From positions 62,001 through 126,000 of the forward strand of contig PEDN01001372.1 in NCBI GenBank assembly GCA_003864495.1: a stretch of DNA of 64,000 nt, written 5' to 3'. A program made the translations under genes and the position numbers. This DNA is from Nemopilema nomurai (lineage: Eukaryota; Cnidaria; Scyphozoa; Rhizostomeae; Rhizostomatidae). This document shows positions 12,661 through 25,299 of the stretch, in pieces (the first letter of the stretch is position 1; each line of letters opens with the position of its first letter). Below the pieces are notes generated by a model that had not been told where the DNA came from, made no database searches, and worked only from the letters and a program-made list of their open reading frames with translations.

Positions 12661-14600
12661 ATGAGGTTCTTCGCTTTAACCTTGGCAGTTCTACTGCTGA
12701 TCCAAGCCTTTACCATAGAGTCGAGACATATTCGAGGTAAGTTGACGGCTTTTTTGTCGATCAATTAGCTCTGAAAATACCACTCAGCCGGATGTTTTAT
12801 CTGAATAGAAACGGTAGAGAACTGTTAGAGAGCCACAAAGCTGAATAAATGTCATCAACGGCGTAAATAGATTTACTCCAAATCACTGATATATCATTCA
12901 CTCTGATAAATAACAATTAACAGAACAAAAGCTAATATCGTCGAAATAATGTCTTGTAGTACAATTATAGATGTGTTATACTGATGGGTTGGTTTAGAAA
13001 ACGGTGTTACAAAGTGCCAAATTTAACAAGCTTACAAATTCACCAATTCTAACTCATTCCTAACTAACTGATCGACTCAGACAAGCATTCAAAAGGCCAG
13101 AAAGCTAACAAACGTCATGAAAGAAAGGAAAATAAAGAAGCAGAACCAGAAGTTGAAAAAAATGAGGAAGTAACTCGTAAGTTAGAGTCTTAACAAGCTC
13201 GAAAATCTTCTAACACTTTGATTCTTGTCTCAATGCCCTCTAATTCTGCACAGAAGCATACTAATGATTGCATATCAAAGCTAATCACACAAAGGCCCAT
13301 CGAAAAGTGCCGAGTTCCAACTACATAAGCTCTAATTCAAGAAAACTAACAAATAGTTTCCGGTTGATAGAACTTATAAAGAAAGTGTTCCAAAAAAAAG
13401 AAAACGATCATTGAGCTTTCATGCGTCGGGTACCTGACACAATCGGATCCCAAAAAATTCTTTTTAACACATTAAGCATCTTTGAAATTATCATTATTTA
13501 ATCAACGTATTGATAGCTCAAAACTAAATGCTAAACATTTCGACAGATAACGAAGAAGATGAAGAGGACGAAGATCAGGAGATTCAACGGGAGGAAGAGG
13601 AAGGATCGACTGGTAAGGGTATCTTTTTGTGCTAGCTAGAGTTAGTAACATGGCTACAAGTAGCTTCCTCAATGGATAAATATTCTTAAATTAAAGGAAA
13701 GCCTACTTTTCATTCATCAAATTCAGGTGTCAACTTTTCTTTTATAGATGAAGGCAGTACAAGGACATTAGAAGAAAGCGATGATGAAGACGAAGAAGCA
13801 GACGCACGCGACGGAGGAGCTATGCAACAGCAGCAGCAGCAACAGCAACACAAACCTATGCAACAACCACAAATGCAGCAACAACAACAAGGCCCCTTTG
13901 GTGCCCCACAGATGGCTGCTCCTGGAATGCCTGGACAACAACAAGCCATGCCCGACGGCACACAAAGTGGCACCATCATGATTCCAGGAGGTACATATAT
14001 TCTGAAAGCATTTCTACATAACTTACTATAGGAAGCAATATTGTTATTTCGACTATATCGTATGAGACTTGGCTACGACAAGAACTTGGTTAGAGACTAC
14101 TCTTGTTCCTATGGCATTATCTTGTTTATATGCTAATTTAATTTTTTGCCTTATTAACTCGTGTCACCTTTTTCTCTAGGTGGTGGTGTGCCGCTCCGTG
14201 TCAAGCAGCGTGTGCCCCAGCCTGCACACCCCAGTGCTGTCAACCCCCTCCCATGATTGCGCTTGAGCCAATCCCACAGATGATCAAGCCCGCCAGATGG
14301 TTCGAGCGACCGAGGTACCAACCAGGCCCACCTGTCCCACCTCCACCAGCACCCCCTCCAACATTCACGCTCTCCTGCCCAACACCTTGTGCTCAAAGCT
14401 GTGCTCCTGCCTGCACCCCATCTTGCTGCCAGGCAGCCTTCCCTCCCCCACCCCCACCAATGATGATGATGCCTCCACCTCCACCACCCCCAGTCTACAT
14501 GCCACCTCCACCCATGCCTGCGATGGGATGTACCCCCCAGTGCAGCCCCATGTCCTGTGCGCCTAGCTGCCCATCGTTTTGCTGCGCAAGATACATTTAG
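12661..14600 (+). CDS. Gene C: CPP-1-like polyproline/minicollagen-CRD protein with acidic and polyglutamine segments
   Basis: Exons 12661-12736, 13081-13176, 13547-13612, 13748-13990 and a last exon ending at 14600. In order: a signal peptide (MRFFALTLAVLLLIQA); a basic segment (KGQKANKRHERK); an acidic segment (NEEDEEDEDQE) ending ARDGG; a Gln/Met/Pro-rich linker with eight consecutive Gln; a CRD (C-AAP-C-QAA-C-APA-C-TPQ-CC); a short proline linker; a second CRD (C-PTP-C-AQS-C-APA-C-TPS-CC); Pro/Met stretches; and a final CRD of spacing 3-4-3-3 (CTPQCSPMSCAPSCPSFCC). Order and the RDGG junction match gene B. The first four exons are all phase 1. The strong acceptor at 14178-14179 (TTTTTCTCTAG) would need phase 2 to keep the CRD frame. 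Phase 1 is restored by acceptors at 14204-14205 or 14207-14208, which would lose the first half of the CRD; a 28-nt microexon or a base error are other explanations. Role as for gene B. Confidence 0.8.
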
Positions 14601-14719
14601 ATGAGCTCATTAAGATAACAATAGGTTTAAGTACCTTCTCTAATTCATAACATGATCAAATCTTAACAAAGTTTCTACAATTATTCTGGCAGTGGAGTTT
14701 CATTGAAGGCAGCTGATTA

Positions 14720-14725
14720 ATTAAA
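14720..14725 (+). promoter_or_regulatory. Possible poly(A) signal of gene C
   Basis: ATTAAA, a common variant hexamer, 120 bases after the stop. A canonical AATAAA occurs further on at 15021-15026, so the true end is uncertain. Confidence 0.3.
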
Positions 14726-17700
14726 GGTTTTATGGATATTCTCTTAATGAAAGTTAGACATCAATTTTATGCAAAATATAAGCAAGATTTTGTTGGTCGA
14801 AACTATAGATTTATAGATCGGAAACATTTTGCTTGTGCTCCTTTCCTAACTGTAAATTCTAGAATATCGTTCTGTTTGATAAATGTAGACAAATCTGCAG
14901 AAAGAAGTTGTACAGAAAATACCTAGAACACTCGCTTCAATCAATCTACGTCTTCAGTGGAGAGTATCATGAAGAATCAAAATTTGTATATTGCATCAAA
15001 ATTTAAAAACTGATCACTAGAATAAAACACCCATCATTTAGAGCCCCTGCCAAGCATCCTGGAAACGCCTATAGTCGAAGGTTTTTGCATTTTAAAACTG
15101 AACATTCTGTACAAACTTGACCCTGTGGCAATATTAGCTTTGAAGGTTCAATCAAATAACAAGAGCTAAAATAATATAAACTTTTCCTATAAATATCTTT
15201 GATAGGGAATACACATTAGGCAGAAATACTTATCTACCTAGTTGGGAAACACGAATTATCGATAGGAAATCCCTGATCAAAAAATTTCAAGCCTTGTTAA
15301 GATTGATTGTCCTTAATCTCATTTGCCTAACAGTGTTACATGTGATTTTGTAATCTGAGGTTTGATATACAAATAGACTATAATGTAAAATATGGTTATG
15401 AATTATTTTCTTATGTAGATTAATTGTCTTTGTTGTGTCTGGGATTCTTAAAATAGCACCTTTGCGACTTTGGAGGGATGAAAAATTGTAGAGTACCAAT
15501 TGAAAATGGAATGAAAGCAGTTAAAGCGTTGGCATTATTTCCTGCTTAATTTCAATCGATAGGGACTCAACTCATGACAGCTTTAGGCCAAATCTTCAAT
15601 AGTTAATTTTTTCAATGAGTGTTTCACTTGGGAGCATTGCTTTTCTTTTAAACATTTATCAAGAAAATTATTTTTACCTGAGCCTCGATTTTTACATCTG
15701 TGATTCATGGCTTTAAACGTGAGTAGCATTAAAACCCCAAACTTGTCTCTTACCTAACGAAAATTTCAAACATAGATGTAGCCCTGTGTGTTGCTTGCAA
15801 GGTCAGTATTAAATAAACTCTTATATCCATGCGTCGATTACTCTTTGCCTAATTAGACACTCATTTTGAACAGCTGAGACACATCAAGTTGGTGTGCACT
15901 AAAAACTGTACATCCCCATCACTGATGCAAATAGAATCGCGGTCAGGCAATCGAAGAATTATGGCAATCATGGTCATGCTTGAAAATGGCGGCTGATGCA
16001 CGCCCTGTCTGCAAATTAGATACAGTTAGAACGCCCCAAGGTCAGACGGGCTAACTTCTCACAAACGACCTCTCGGATTTGCAGGAAACTTGCTAAATTG
16101 GATTCAACAGATGGAATGCTGGCTCCACCCGCTAGGGTACATAATAATGGTGCATTAAACTGCTGCTCCACCCACTAGTTGATCTTCATCCTATCAAAAC
16201 CAACTACATACTAACGCTCGAGGTTCAGAACAAACAAAGCATGGATTACTTGCTAATCTCTGCTTTCTATAGAATGGATGAAACTTGCCATTTCTGCAGA
16301 CGATCCTATGTCAGTCTGTTTATTTATTCTAAGTAGAAGAGCAGCCCACATTGCAAATCATGTTTTCACACGAACACAAATGGCAGCAAATATAGTATCG
16401 CCAGGCCTCGCGTGAGTCACATTTTTAACAGGGGAGTGTCAGTCAGCCCATTAAGACGAAATGTTATTCTAATGTTGTCAACAAAATGCTCCCCAATTGA
16501 CTTGATGCTGTCTCTATACAACTCTTGTAAACCAAGCGAACTTAATGCTGGCATGCAAAACACCAGGATTACGATTGCGTCAAAGGCGGAGTCACGTACA
16601 CACACCTCCTTGCATCTGCCATTTTGTCAGAAGTATGAAACAGCAAATTCTAAACAATTTCTTTAACAAGCAACATACAAGTGCCCGGTGGACAATTTAT
16701 GCCCCGTTAGCCATTCCAGCCCCCTGATTAGCATGAAATTACCCGAGCACTGTCAGCAGAAAGGGTACATCTGGTGAGCCCAGGTAATTGTAACATCCGG
16801 AGAGAATATCAAATGTGATACGTGAGCTGCATTAGAGAAATCAGTGTCACAGAATTGGCTGAATCTATTCGGTCAATTGATAGGTTAACTACTGCATTCC
16901 TCGAATCAAAGATTCCCATGTCTGGCAAACAGTTAGTCAAATAATCACCATTTTATAGACTAACTGCAAACCATGAATGGAAAGATTGGATTTCTGTTCA
17001 AGACAGTGGGTCGCAACACCAGAGAGAAACTCTCTGTAACTATTTTTAAAACATTGTCAAGAGAAGCTGGAAGTCTCTGGTTCTTTCAATCGTTACTAAT
17101 TTGTTGAATTGATGAAATTGTATGAGATTGATGCTCACTTCTGTTTTTTTGAAAAAATGAGCATAAGTCAAACGGATTTTTTTATGCTTCCTCTACAAGT
17201 GGATGAACATACTCTATGGCTTTAAACTGATAATCTGTATTCAATGAATTAAGAACAGTGAATTTATCATTAGGATAACCTTTTTACGTTAATAATCTAT
17301 ATTAGTTATATTTATAATAATAACTTAAGTTATTCTAAAAATGTTAAATAGCTCGGCAGCAATTACTTGCATCAAAAACTTTACGTAGAACAAAATGAGA
17401 TTTATGGAGTGACGCTGATGCAAAACAGCAAAGGCTCACACAGGATAAATCTTCCTTGAACCTTCATGCAGCATTCGATGACTACTAAAGGTGATTGTTG
17501 TCTGGAATTAGAGTTCAAGCTCATTTAGTTATTATGGGGCAGACATAAATTGCAATAATTGAGCACGCCCCTTGTACATCGGATAAACCTGTATTCTGCC
17601 AGAATAGAATATTCACGCTAAGACTAGGACGGGTGAGGGTTCATGACTGCACAAAATTAGTCGAGGCCACTCCCTCAATTCAAATTGCCCTTACATCATA

Positions 17701-20700
17701 TATCTCAGGAAGGTGTGAAACACTTAACAGACATGGTTTAGTCTTTCAAGGAAGGGAAAATTCTTTTGAGATATCTTGTTGCTTAGGCTTAATTTAATTT
17801 AAGGCTGAAAACGCCTGCCCTTCCATGTGAAAGTTTCATGCGGTCGCGAAAGTGGCACGATACAATGCGCTTGAAGTCCGTGACGTCACGCATGCTCGGT
17901 TATTTGAAGCTGACGCTGCGTTGGCACATGACACAGGTAGCCATCTTCTTTCCACTGCACTGTTAGCTAATGGGCTTCATTGTCTACAAATGTTAATCCA
18001 CTCTTTTAACGTTTGGCAAGTGCAGCTCAACTGGGCGAATTCTGTGTAGACTCCATGCGGAGAGTGCTATGCAGTTTCAAAGAATGGGAAGCGTACCAAT
18101 TTTCGAGGCAGGGAAACCATAGAAAGCAGGGTTTTTCCAACAATGAACTGCAGCTTCCTGAGAAAATGTTGAAGATTAGTTAATAAGCTTATGGCTGTGG
18201 TTTTCGAAAACTCTTGCAGAGGTGGGCAGAACAAACCTTTCCTTCGCTATTCTTCCAGCTCAGGGTTGGTCTGGTTCTCTATGTGTGTTCTTTAAATTAT
18301 ATTTACGCACAGTTCTCTCAGTGAAGACTTATGCAAAGAATTCTTGCAGAAGAGTAAACAGTCTGCAACACAAATGTATGAACTTCAGTTGGTTACATTC
18401 AATTAGCCATGTGAACTTCGATCTGTGTGAAAGAGAGACGTATAGACCTTCTTCTTGAACATTAAGCTAATGTCTATGGTTGAGTAAGATCAACTGCAAT
18501 AATTTCCCTCTCTGATCTTAGTACAGCATGAAGCAATGATCATCTACTGATGCACACAAGGCCATTTGGTTTAAGCACATAATGCAATTTCTAAGGCATT
18601 CTGATACTGTGCCTCGAAAAACAATACTTAAAAATGGGGAACAAAGCAGATAGAGCTTTTTGGTTGTGAAAAACATGCAATAATTGTCTTTCACACATGA
18701 AATGCAAACACGCAGTCCAAATCTTTCAGCTATATACTGCTCTGCATGGATTGCAAAAATTCTTCTATCCCATTTCAAAGGAAAGTGCAACAAACTTGTT
18801 CATTTTGCAAGAGATTCTCAACTGGTACTTGTGAAGGCCAAAACATGTGCCAACTAACTTTGTCATGACAAAACAGGTGCCAACTTTGCTCAACCTCACT
18901 TTCGTCAAAGGTAACGAGTGGTCAACTTGTAGAGGCACGCAATGAAGGTTGTAAGCAGAGGAATACAAAGTTTCCGGGTTGTACTTATTGGGTTTTTATT
19001 TTTTAAAGATATTGACTGAATAGAGTTGCCTTACCACTGAGATAGTCAAACTATGTCTGAGTTTAAAAATAGGCGATTAAATGCTGCCACACCGTCCTTA
19101 CTGATAAGGATCATTAGCGAATGCATAAACAGGATGCCTACACAAGTTCTAATCTACAAGGTTGAGGGGGGCTCGAGCTCTCGCTAGCAACGAAGGAAGA
19201 GAAATCTTTAGCGTACTTACCTATTCAAAATACCCATTGAATGCCAATTCAATAAACTAATTTCGAAGTTTACGCAACTCAGTGGGGCTTACCCAGCAAG
19301 ATACTAAATGGAATTGCCATCGAATTTCGACTGATTCTAGCAAGGGAGCTAGGGGAACGGAAAGGAGGCAGACATCTCTTCACTTTTGCCATGGCAATTT
19401 TACAACATTTAACAAAGCATCAGTTCCCTCTCTTCCCTCAAACATGTAAAGTCAGAATGGTTTTAAGTAGAGTGATTTCTCCATTCAGAAGAAAAAGTGA
19501 ATGCTTATCAAATGCTAAAAACAATTGCATTAGCCTCGATCCAAAATGCAGCCTACTATTTGCAAGCTGGCTTTGGAAGTATTCTCAAATCAATAACTGC
19601 TTTAGAAAGTTGATTTGCGAATGATTGAATGGCTGTCAACAATGTCCTCTTTGCTATCCAATACGTAACAAAAGCAGTCTATAATTCTAGACTGGTATTA
19701 AATTTGTTTAACCCTTCTGGCCTTTACTGGCTTTTGAAGGCACTCTCCATATATTCAGACTACCAGATGTACTTTGAAAAATGAAAGCTTTAACTTGAAA
19801 GCTGTTGAAAAATTTGACCAGTATTCATAGTCGTCTGCAACCACGAGGTACAAAAAGGATGTCTTTGAATTACACAGGACCTTTGAATTTTTAATACTTT
19901 TAGCTGGGCAAAAACGTTTTTCTGAAAGGATTACCTGATTTCTAGTGTCTGTTTCTGGTTTGTAGTGTCCCTGAATGTCATACCCTGCTTCTTATCCGAT
20001 ATAAACTTGTGCTTCTGACCTAAAAACAGCAAGGGTGCACCAAAGATTAGGCACAATGCACAGAGAATAAAAATAATTGACAAAACAACAGCCATGCAGA
20101 TGATAAATCTCCAAGAAATGGTGAACATTGTCTTCCTGGGAACGTTACAGAGGAATGCAGGAAATCGCTAACTGTCATCAGTACATGGTTAGATTAGGCT
20201 ATCTAGATCAACATTGTAGTGCTAAAAGAAAGATCATTGCTTAATTAATAAATGCGCCTTAAGTGGTTTCGACAAGGGGGTAAAAAATTCGAATTCGTAA
20301 ACAACGAAAGGGTTTAAAATTTATTCTATCTAATTTTAAGCCTCTTTTCTCATCTTCTTTTCTCCATGTCTGGTGTTCGTTTGGGGATTAGCGTTGATTG
20401 ATGAGTGTTTCCCTAACACTCGTTATTTCGAAAACAGGAGATAAAGGTTAATCATTGCAAATAGGGATTCCGATACTGATCTATCATTGATAGTTGACGG
20501 AGAAGCAGGCATTCGCAACAATACATCTATTGATGAGAGACAGCCTTTAAGGAGTTGTTAGAACCTTTGGTATCGCCAGATATAAGCTGTTGCAAAAAGA
20601 GTTTAATTTATCAAGAATGATAAATGAAAAAATTTATCAAGACTAGTCAAATTCAATAACAAAAAGCAATGTAAAGGTGTCGCGAAAGTGGAAACGATAG

Positions 20701-23700
20701 TAAAGCGGGTTGTGTAGCTTCGACTTTTGGGGCACAAGGTTCATGAACCAGTGTAAGGTTAACAGCAGGACATGGCCTCGCTTACGCCTACAACGTCCCA
20801 TAATGCACTTCTTCTAGTCAAGTGCATGGTGCACTGCCATGATACCTTATCAAAATAAAAACACTCAGGAATGCAGAAACTACTTTAACAGCACAAAGGT
20901 GAGATAGGGTAAACGCCCTCAAAGAAACTTCTATGTGGTGGAACAGTCGTTGTCTATTCGATGCATCTGTTTCTGAAATATAAGCATCAATTTTATCATG
21001 AGGTCTAAGGTCAGCCAAGAATTTTCAAGTGTAAACTATACGATTGGAATTCTCTAGATAAGGCTTTTAACAATTTGTTTCTAGACCCATCGTGATGTCT
21101 TGATGGCATAACAAAACTGCGGCTGTTGTTGTTGTCATGCTCCCGAAGCCGCTGACAAAAGCCTGGTATTAGGGAGTTATTCTTGATAGCATTCATCGTG
21201 GTTATATTCTAAAAAGTACTGCATTACTCTTTTGGTATTTAGGCCTTTTGCATAGGGGCCTGGGGCAATTTCCCTCCTGTTCTGTCCTACGCGCTTGCGT
21301 GCTCTTATATTCTCCTATTAGAATGAAGAGCAAAAACTGTTTTCCTTACCACTGCTTCATACTAAACGTCAAAGCAATTTTGATACATTTCACGTAAATA
21401 AGCCAAAGGTTTTCATGCTAGCAAATTTTATTGTACTATGACCCAAGACAACTATCTAACCAATAGATTCATAAATTCAAAGACATTGTCGACGGATGTT
21501 TGAGAAAGGAGCTTACAAGTTTGGTGAGCTTTGGAAAATGATTCATTAGAAGACACCACCTCGCTTCATTAAAATCTTGTCAATCCAGACTATTTTCATG
21601 TTTCTTTGAACTCCCGGTTAGCCTAAAGTTCGTTAAGCTAAAAAAATTCTGTGGTGCTTAGAGATGAAATTTATTAATTTGCAGCATATCCTCTTCATTG
21701 TCATTCTTAGTGAGGACTTTTCGACAACACAATATGGAAATGCAAAGGATGGGCCAAAATACCCAATTGTGGAATGAAATTCTGTAAACGGTGCTATGTT
21801 TTAGACAAAACGGATTGTTACGCGATCAGACGAAAATCGAACTTGAACGACCGCATATATCGTCTGTATTTATTGCTATGGCCTAATCCGGTTTGCTGCT
21901 CAATCACTTTGACCACGAATTCTACAATTACGCGCTCATTAACTATCAATGCTGTTATGTCCTGCCCAAGTTTCATTGAATTAACAGATTAAAAGTGGAA
22001 GCGATGGATCGACAACTGCCGTTACTCCGACACTGAAACAGATTAGGATTCCAGCCTTTAGAACAATTTGCCAAGTGTAGAACCGAAAGCGATGATCGAT
22101 TTATAACTGGGTGTTTGCTGGGAACCGGCCAGCGACAAAGGAAGATTGAATCAATACACAAAATATCCCTCGGGGAACATAAGTCTGTAGTGCCAGTGGC
22201 TCTAAAACTGTATCCAATATATTCGTATTGAAAAAACCAATTCTTGCTGATAAGAGCAAGTGATTTTGATTTCAGACAAGAAGTTTCTTAGCGCTTGAAA
22301 TTGCTTTATAGTTTTTCATTAATATGTGCCAAGGTTGATAACTAAGGAACGATAGGTTTTATAATAGAGATGTTTTACGTGAACCGTTGGCATTCAACAG
22401 CAAATTCATACTGTTCAAGGTGCTTCACTTATTGATTTTCTTCGCATCCTAACTATTGTTACCGAATACGTTGCTATTTTAGCAATAAAAACAAATGACG
22501 CAACTTTTCCGTCAAAATATCCCTTTTAAGAGTCTTTGGTATAGTAAGTGGATATTTGAATAAGTGACATAACTACGGCATGAATCAAACCCCCATTCAA
22601 ACAAATTATTCCACACTTTCCAACGTGTTTAATTTATTCTGACATCTAGAATATTTAGCCAATATTTAATTGAAGAGACAGCAAGACAATGAAGAAAGTA
22701 CTAAAAACAGCCAAATATTTCAATCATGTCTTTTCTGTATGTTGATCTTTTAAATATTTGGCACAAATCCAAATAAACTTGCGTTCAAGAACAAGGTAAC
22801 CAATAAGAGGTTTATTTCTTTTGAACTGCGATTGTTGAAGTAAGATTCTATTAGTATCTTGCTTTGAAGTAGATTCAAATGTCCGTAAATGAGATAACAT
22901 CTGTAAAATCTCTTATCTGTGCGTAGGTTAAACCATTCCCTTTTGTTGTCACTTTCAAGGACACAAGAGACCGTGTCTTGGACTGGGAAATCTATGTACC
23001 AGAATTTTGTACCAGTGCCGTGAAAGAGAAACCCAATTCGCAATGATCAGTTAAAAGGCTTTATGTCGTAGCTGCGAGGCCTAGGACCAATAGGACCCAC
23101 AAACTAAGCAAAACGCTAATTGATTTGTTAATTTATTACCCAAAACGAAAAGGGCATGTGGAAATTTTTTGATGTGGATTAAACACTATGTAATAACGCT
23201 GTTCGACTTTGGTTTAAATGAGTGTCTGGAGTTTTGCGGCCAATGACAAATGCGGTGCTGGAACTAGATAACAGAGGTACAAAGTTTCCTCGCCCATTCC
23301 CAGAAGTTGTCTGTTCGATGTATATTAATGAATGGTATGGTGTTTCTTGAAAGTCAACCTAAAACACAACGAGAATGACAGCTAATTTCCCAAAGCCCTT
23401 GTACGCGAAGCAGTGCAGTATAGCAAAGCGCGTTTGTTAAAAGCGGCGAGAAAACAGCATATGGAACCAGGAAAATTTGAGATTTAATTCGATAAAATAT
23501 GACGGATTCATTTAATATTTACAAGTTCTAATTACAATTTTGCCTACACAACCTACAGCTACGGACATCAGTAGCATTCAAAACCGACTACATGCTTCAA
23601 AACTAAAAACAGCAGAACGCGCACAACATAAAAATGCGGCAATCACTGAGACAAGAACAGTTTGTACCACGCTTCCACTAATCCTCGAGAGGATGCTGTA

Positions 23701-23961
23701 TTCTACTTTAGAAATTCTTTTACCAATAAACCTCATTCTAATTTAGAGCAGTATCATTTAACTTCCATATGATGCGAGAAAATTGTGCTGGCTGCTACAG
23801 AGTCACATGCTATTTGTTTCGTTCATTTTCACCTGGCCAAAGTATACACGGCGTGACGAACGAGAAAAACAATCTGACCATTAGCCGTTGTACAAGCAGT
23901 CGGGTTATATCGGGGCAACTACCTTTAAACGTACTCGGTACACTGAGGAGCAGATTTACTG
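14726..23961. other. Gene-poor region, no confident gene
   Basis: About 9 kb of AT-rich sequence between the plus-strand CPP-like cluster and the minus-strand Dkk3-like gene. It holds only short ORFs that match no family I recognise. The one stretch with some coding character is the small transmembrane ORF listed separately at 19935-20128. Confidence 0.5.
19935..20128 (-). CDS. Candidate exon for a small single-pass membrane protein
   Basis: An ATG with A at position -3 opens an ORF whose residues 9-36 are strongly hydrophobic (IICMAVVLSIIFILCALCLI), with a polar, charged tail after them (QKHKFISDKKQG). The reading frame runs into a plausible donor (ATCAG followed by GTAATC, donor at 19934) two codons before the stop, so it may be a first coding exon of a minus-strand gene. 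No downstream exon was found and no family was recognised. T-rich antisense sequence can give hydrophobic ORFs by chance, so this is weak. Confidence 0.25.
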
Positions 23962-25299
23962 CTAAGGAACATCTGTAGCTACCGAGGCTATATCCTTTAG
24001 GGTTCGTACGCCTTTGATAATGCCGGAATAATTCCGGAGCCACGTTCCGACCGGTTCCGGGCGGGCCATCGGTCTTCTTAGCTCAACCACAAGGGAGCAA
24101 GTCGCCAACTGCAAAGCAAGCAGCATCTTTTGTGCCATGCGGCATTACGTTATTCGAATGCATCTTTTCTCTTTGCGGTAATGCCAGCCGATATTGCCTC
24201 TCACCCTGCAACGCGAAATTCAAGGTTTAACAAAGAGGAAGGATCAAGTCAAAAACAGTTAGCATAGGTCTGGTTCAACCTATTCTGATGTACAAGGGAT
24301 GTGCAATATGATGGGTAATTTCGCGTGCTGTACCCAAGCTATAAAGTACGTGCTTGGTGTTTGGGCATTTTGTTATCTCCCTGTGTCACTGCGTGGTAAA
24401 TAGAAATCAATAGACACCCTTTCATACAAGCCTAGCACGTTTTAGTGCAACGCGATTCTGAGTTCATTTCGTGCCAAGCTGAAATCAAGGGGCGTGCCAG
24501 CATCAGTTATTTCCAACTGTGATACGGTGATAATCATTTGCCTTCATCTCTAAATGAACTATATTTTAGGGTTGTCATACAACAGTCTGTATCGCGTGCT
24601 AGATGTAATCGTCTAATCTAGACTAGATTGACCAAGATTAGCCCTGAATTGAAAGCCAGGAATCAGTTGCCCATGCTATGCAGATCTCGAAGTGATAAGC
24701 TCTGACAAACTCGGCTTGCCCATTTTTCAAATTTTGGAAAATGAAATTAGAGCATTGATTGCTGCCTGGTTTTGGAAATTGCTGCCCACATTGAATAGCC
24801 GTATTGGGGCATAATAGCCTTGTTTATGTCAAAAAATATCTGCATACGCATTTGCAAAAGTAAATGAGAAAGCTGGCTGGGGTGAAAAAGGAACTTTGTT
24901 TACCAACCTGTTTGAAAGCTTTCGTGTTTTCCTGCACTTCAATCCAGTGGAGCATGCACAGAACTGGTTCGCTCTGGAAAAGGGGGGACCCTCCAATGGT
25001 CCACAGGCATCGCCTTCCTGTAAGAATCTTCGACATACACGATCGCCAGAGCCTGATTTTGCACAGCACAGACCGGGTTGACAGTCCCTCGATTTTCGGC
25101 AAAACGATCCTTCTGCCCCAAAAGGCCTTATCGGCTTGCAGAAGCCAGAGACACACGCAAAACCCTTGCAGCACATGTGATTTCGTCGGCACAGCTGACC
25201 GTCCCACCGACAGCCATGGCACGTCCCCGACTGTTTGTAACAAAACTTCCCCTTTCCGCACTGCTTATCTTTGCGACAATGTCTGGAGAAATCTCGGGC
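23962..25299 (-). CDS. dkk3: Dickkopf-3-like secreted protein 1, 5' exon missing, complement join(23962..24108,24904..25299)
   Basis: Secreted cysteine-rich protein of the Dickkopf family, which modulates Wnt signalling or, for Dkk3, has less clear roles. The main exon (25299-24904) starts in phase 0 after TTTGTTTATTCCAG. It encodes CRD1 with all ten cysteines (spacing C-5-C-5-C-6-C-2-C-6-C-5-CC-4-C-4-C), a 12-residue linker, and CRD2 with RDCQPGLCCA and CACSTGLKC. The short linker and these motifs favour Dkk3 over Dkk1/2/4, whose linkers are long. Nine of ten CRD2 cysteines are in this exon. The tenth is supplied if TTG|GTAAAC (24903) joins an exon at 24108 after TGCTTTGCAG, which reads LATCSLVVELRRP and stops at 23962. 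That 3' exon is a proposal. No signal-peptide exon was identified upstream; the in-frame MSLSKQLIFCLFQA just before the acceptor is a weak alternative start. Confidence 0.75.
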
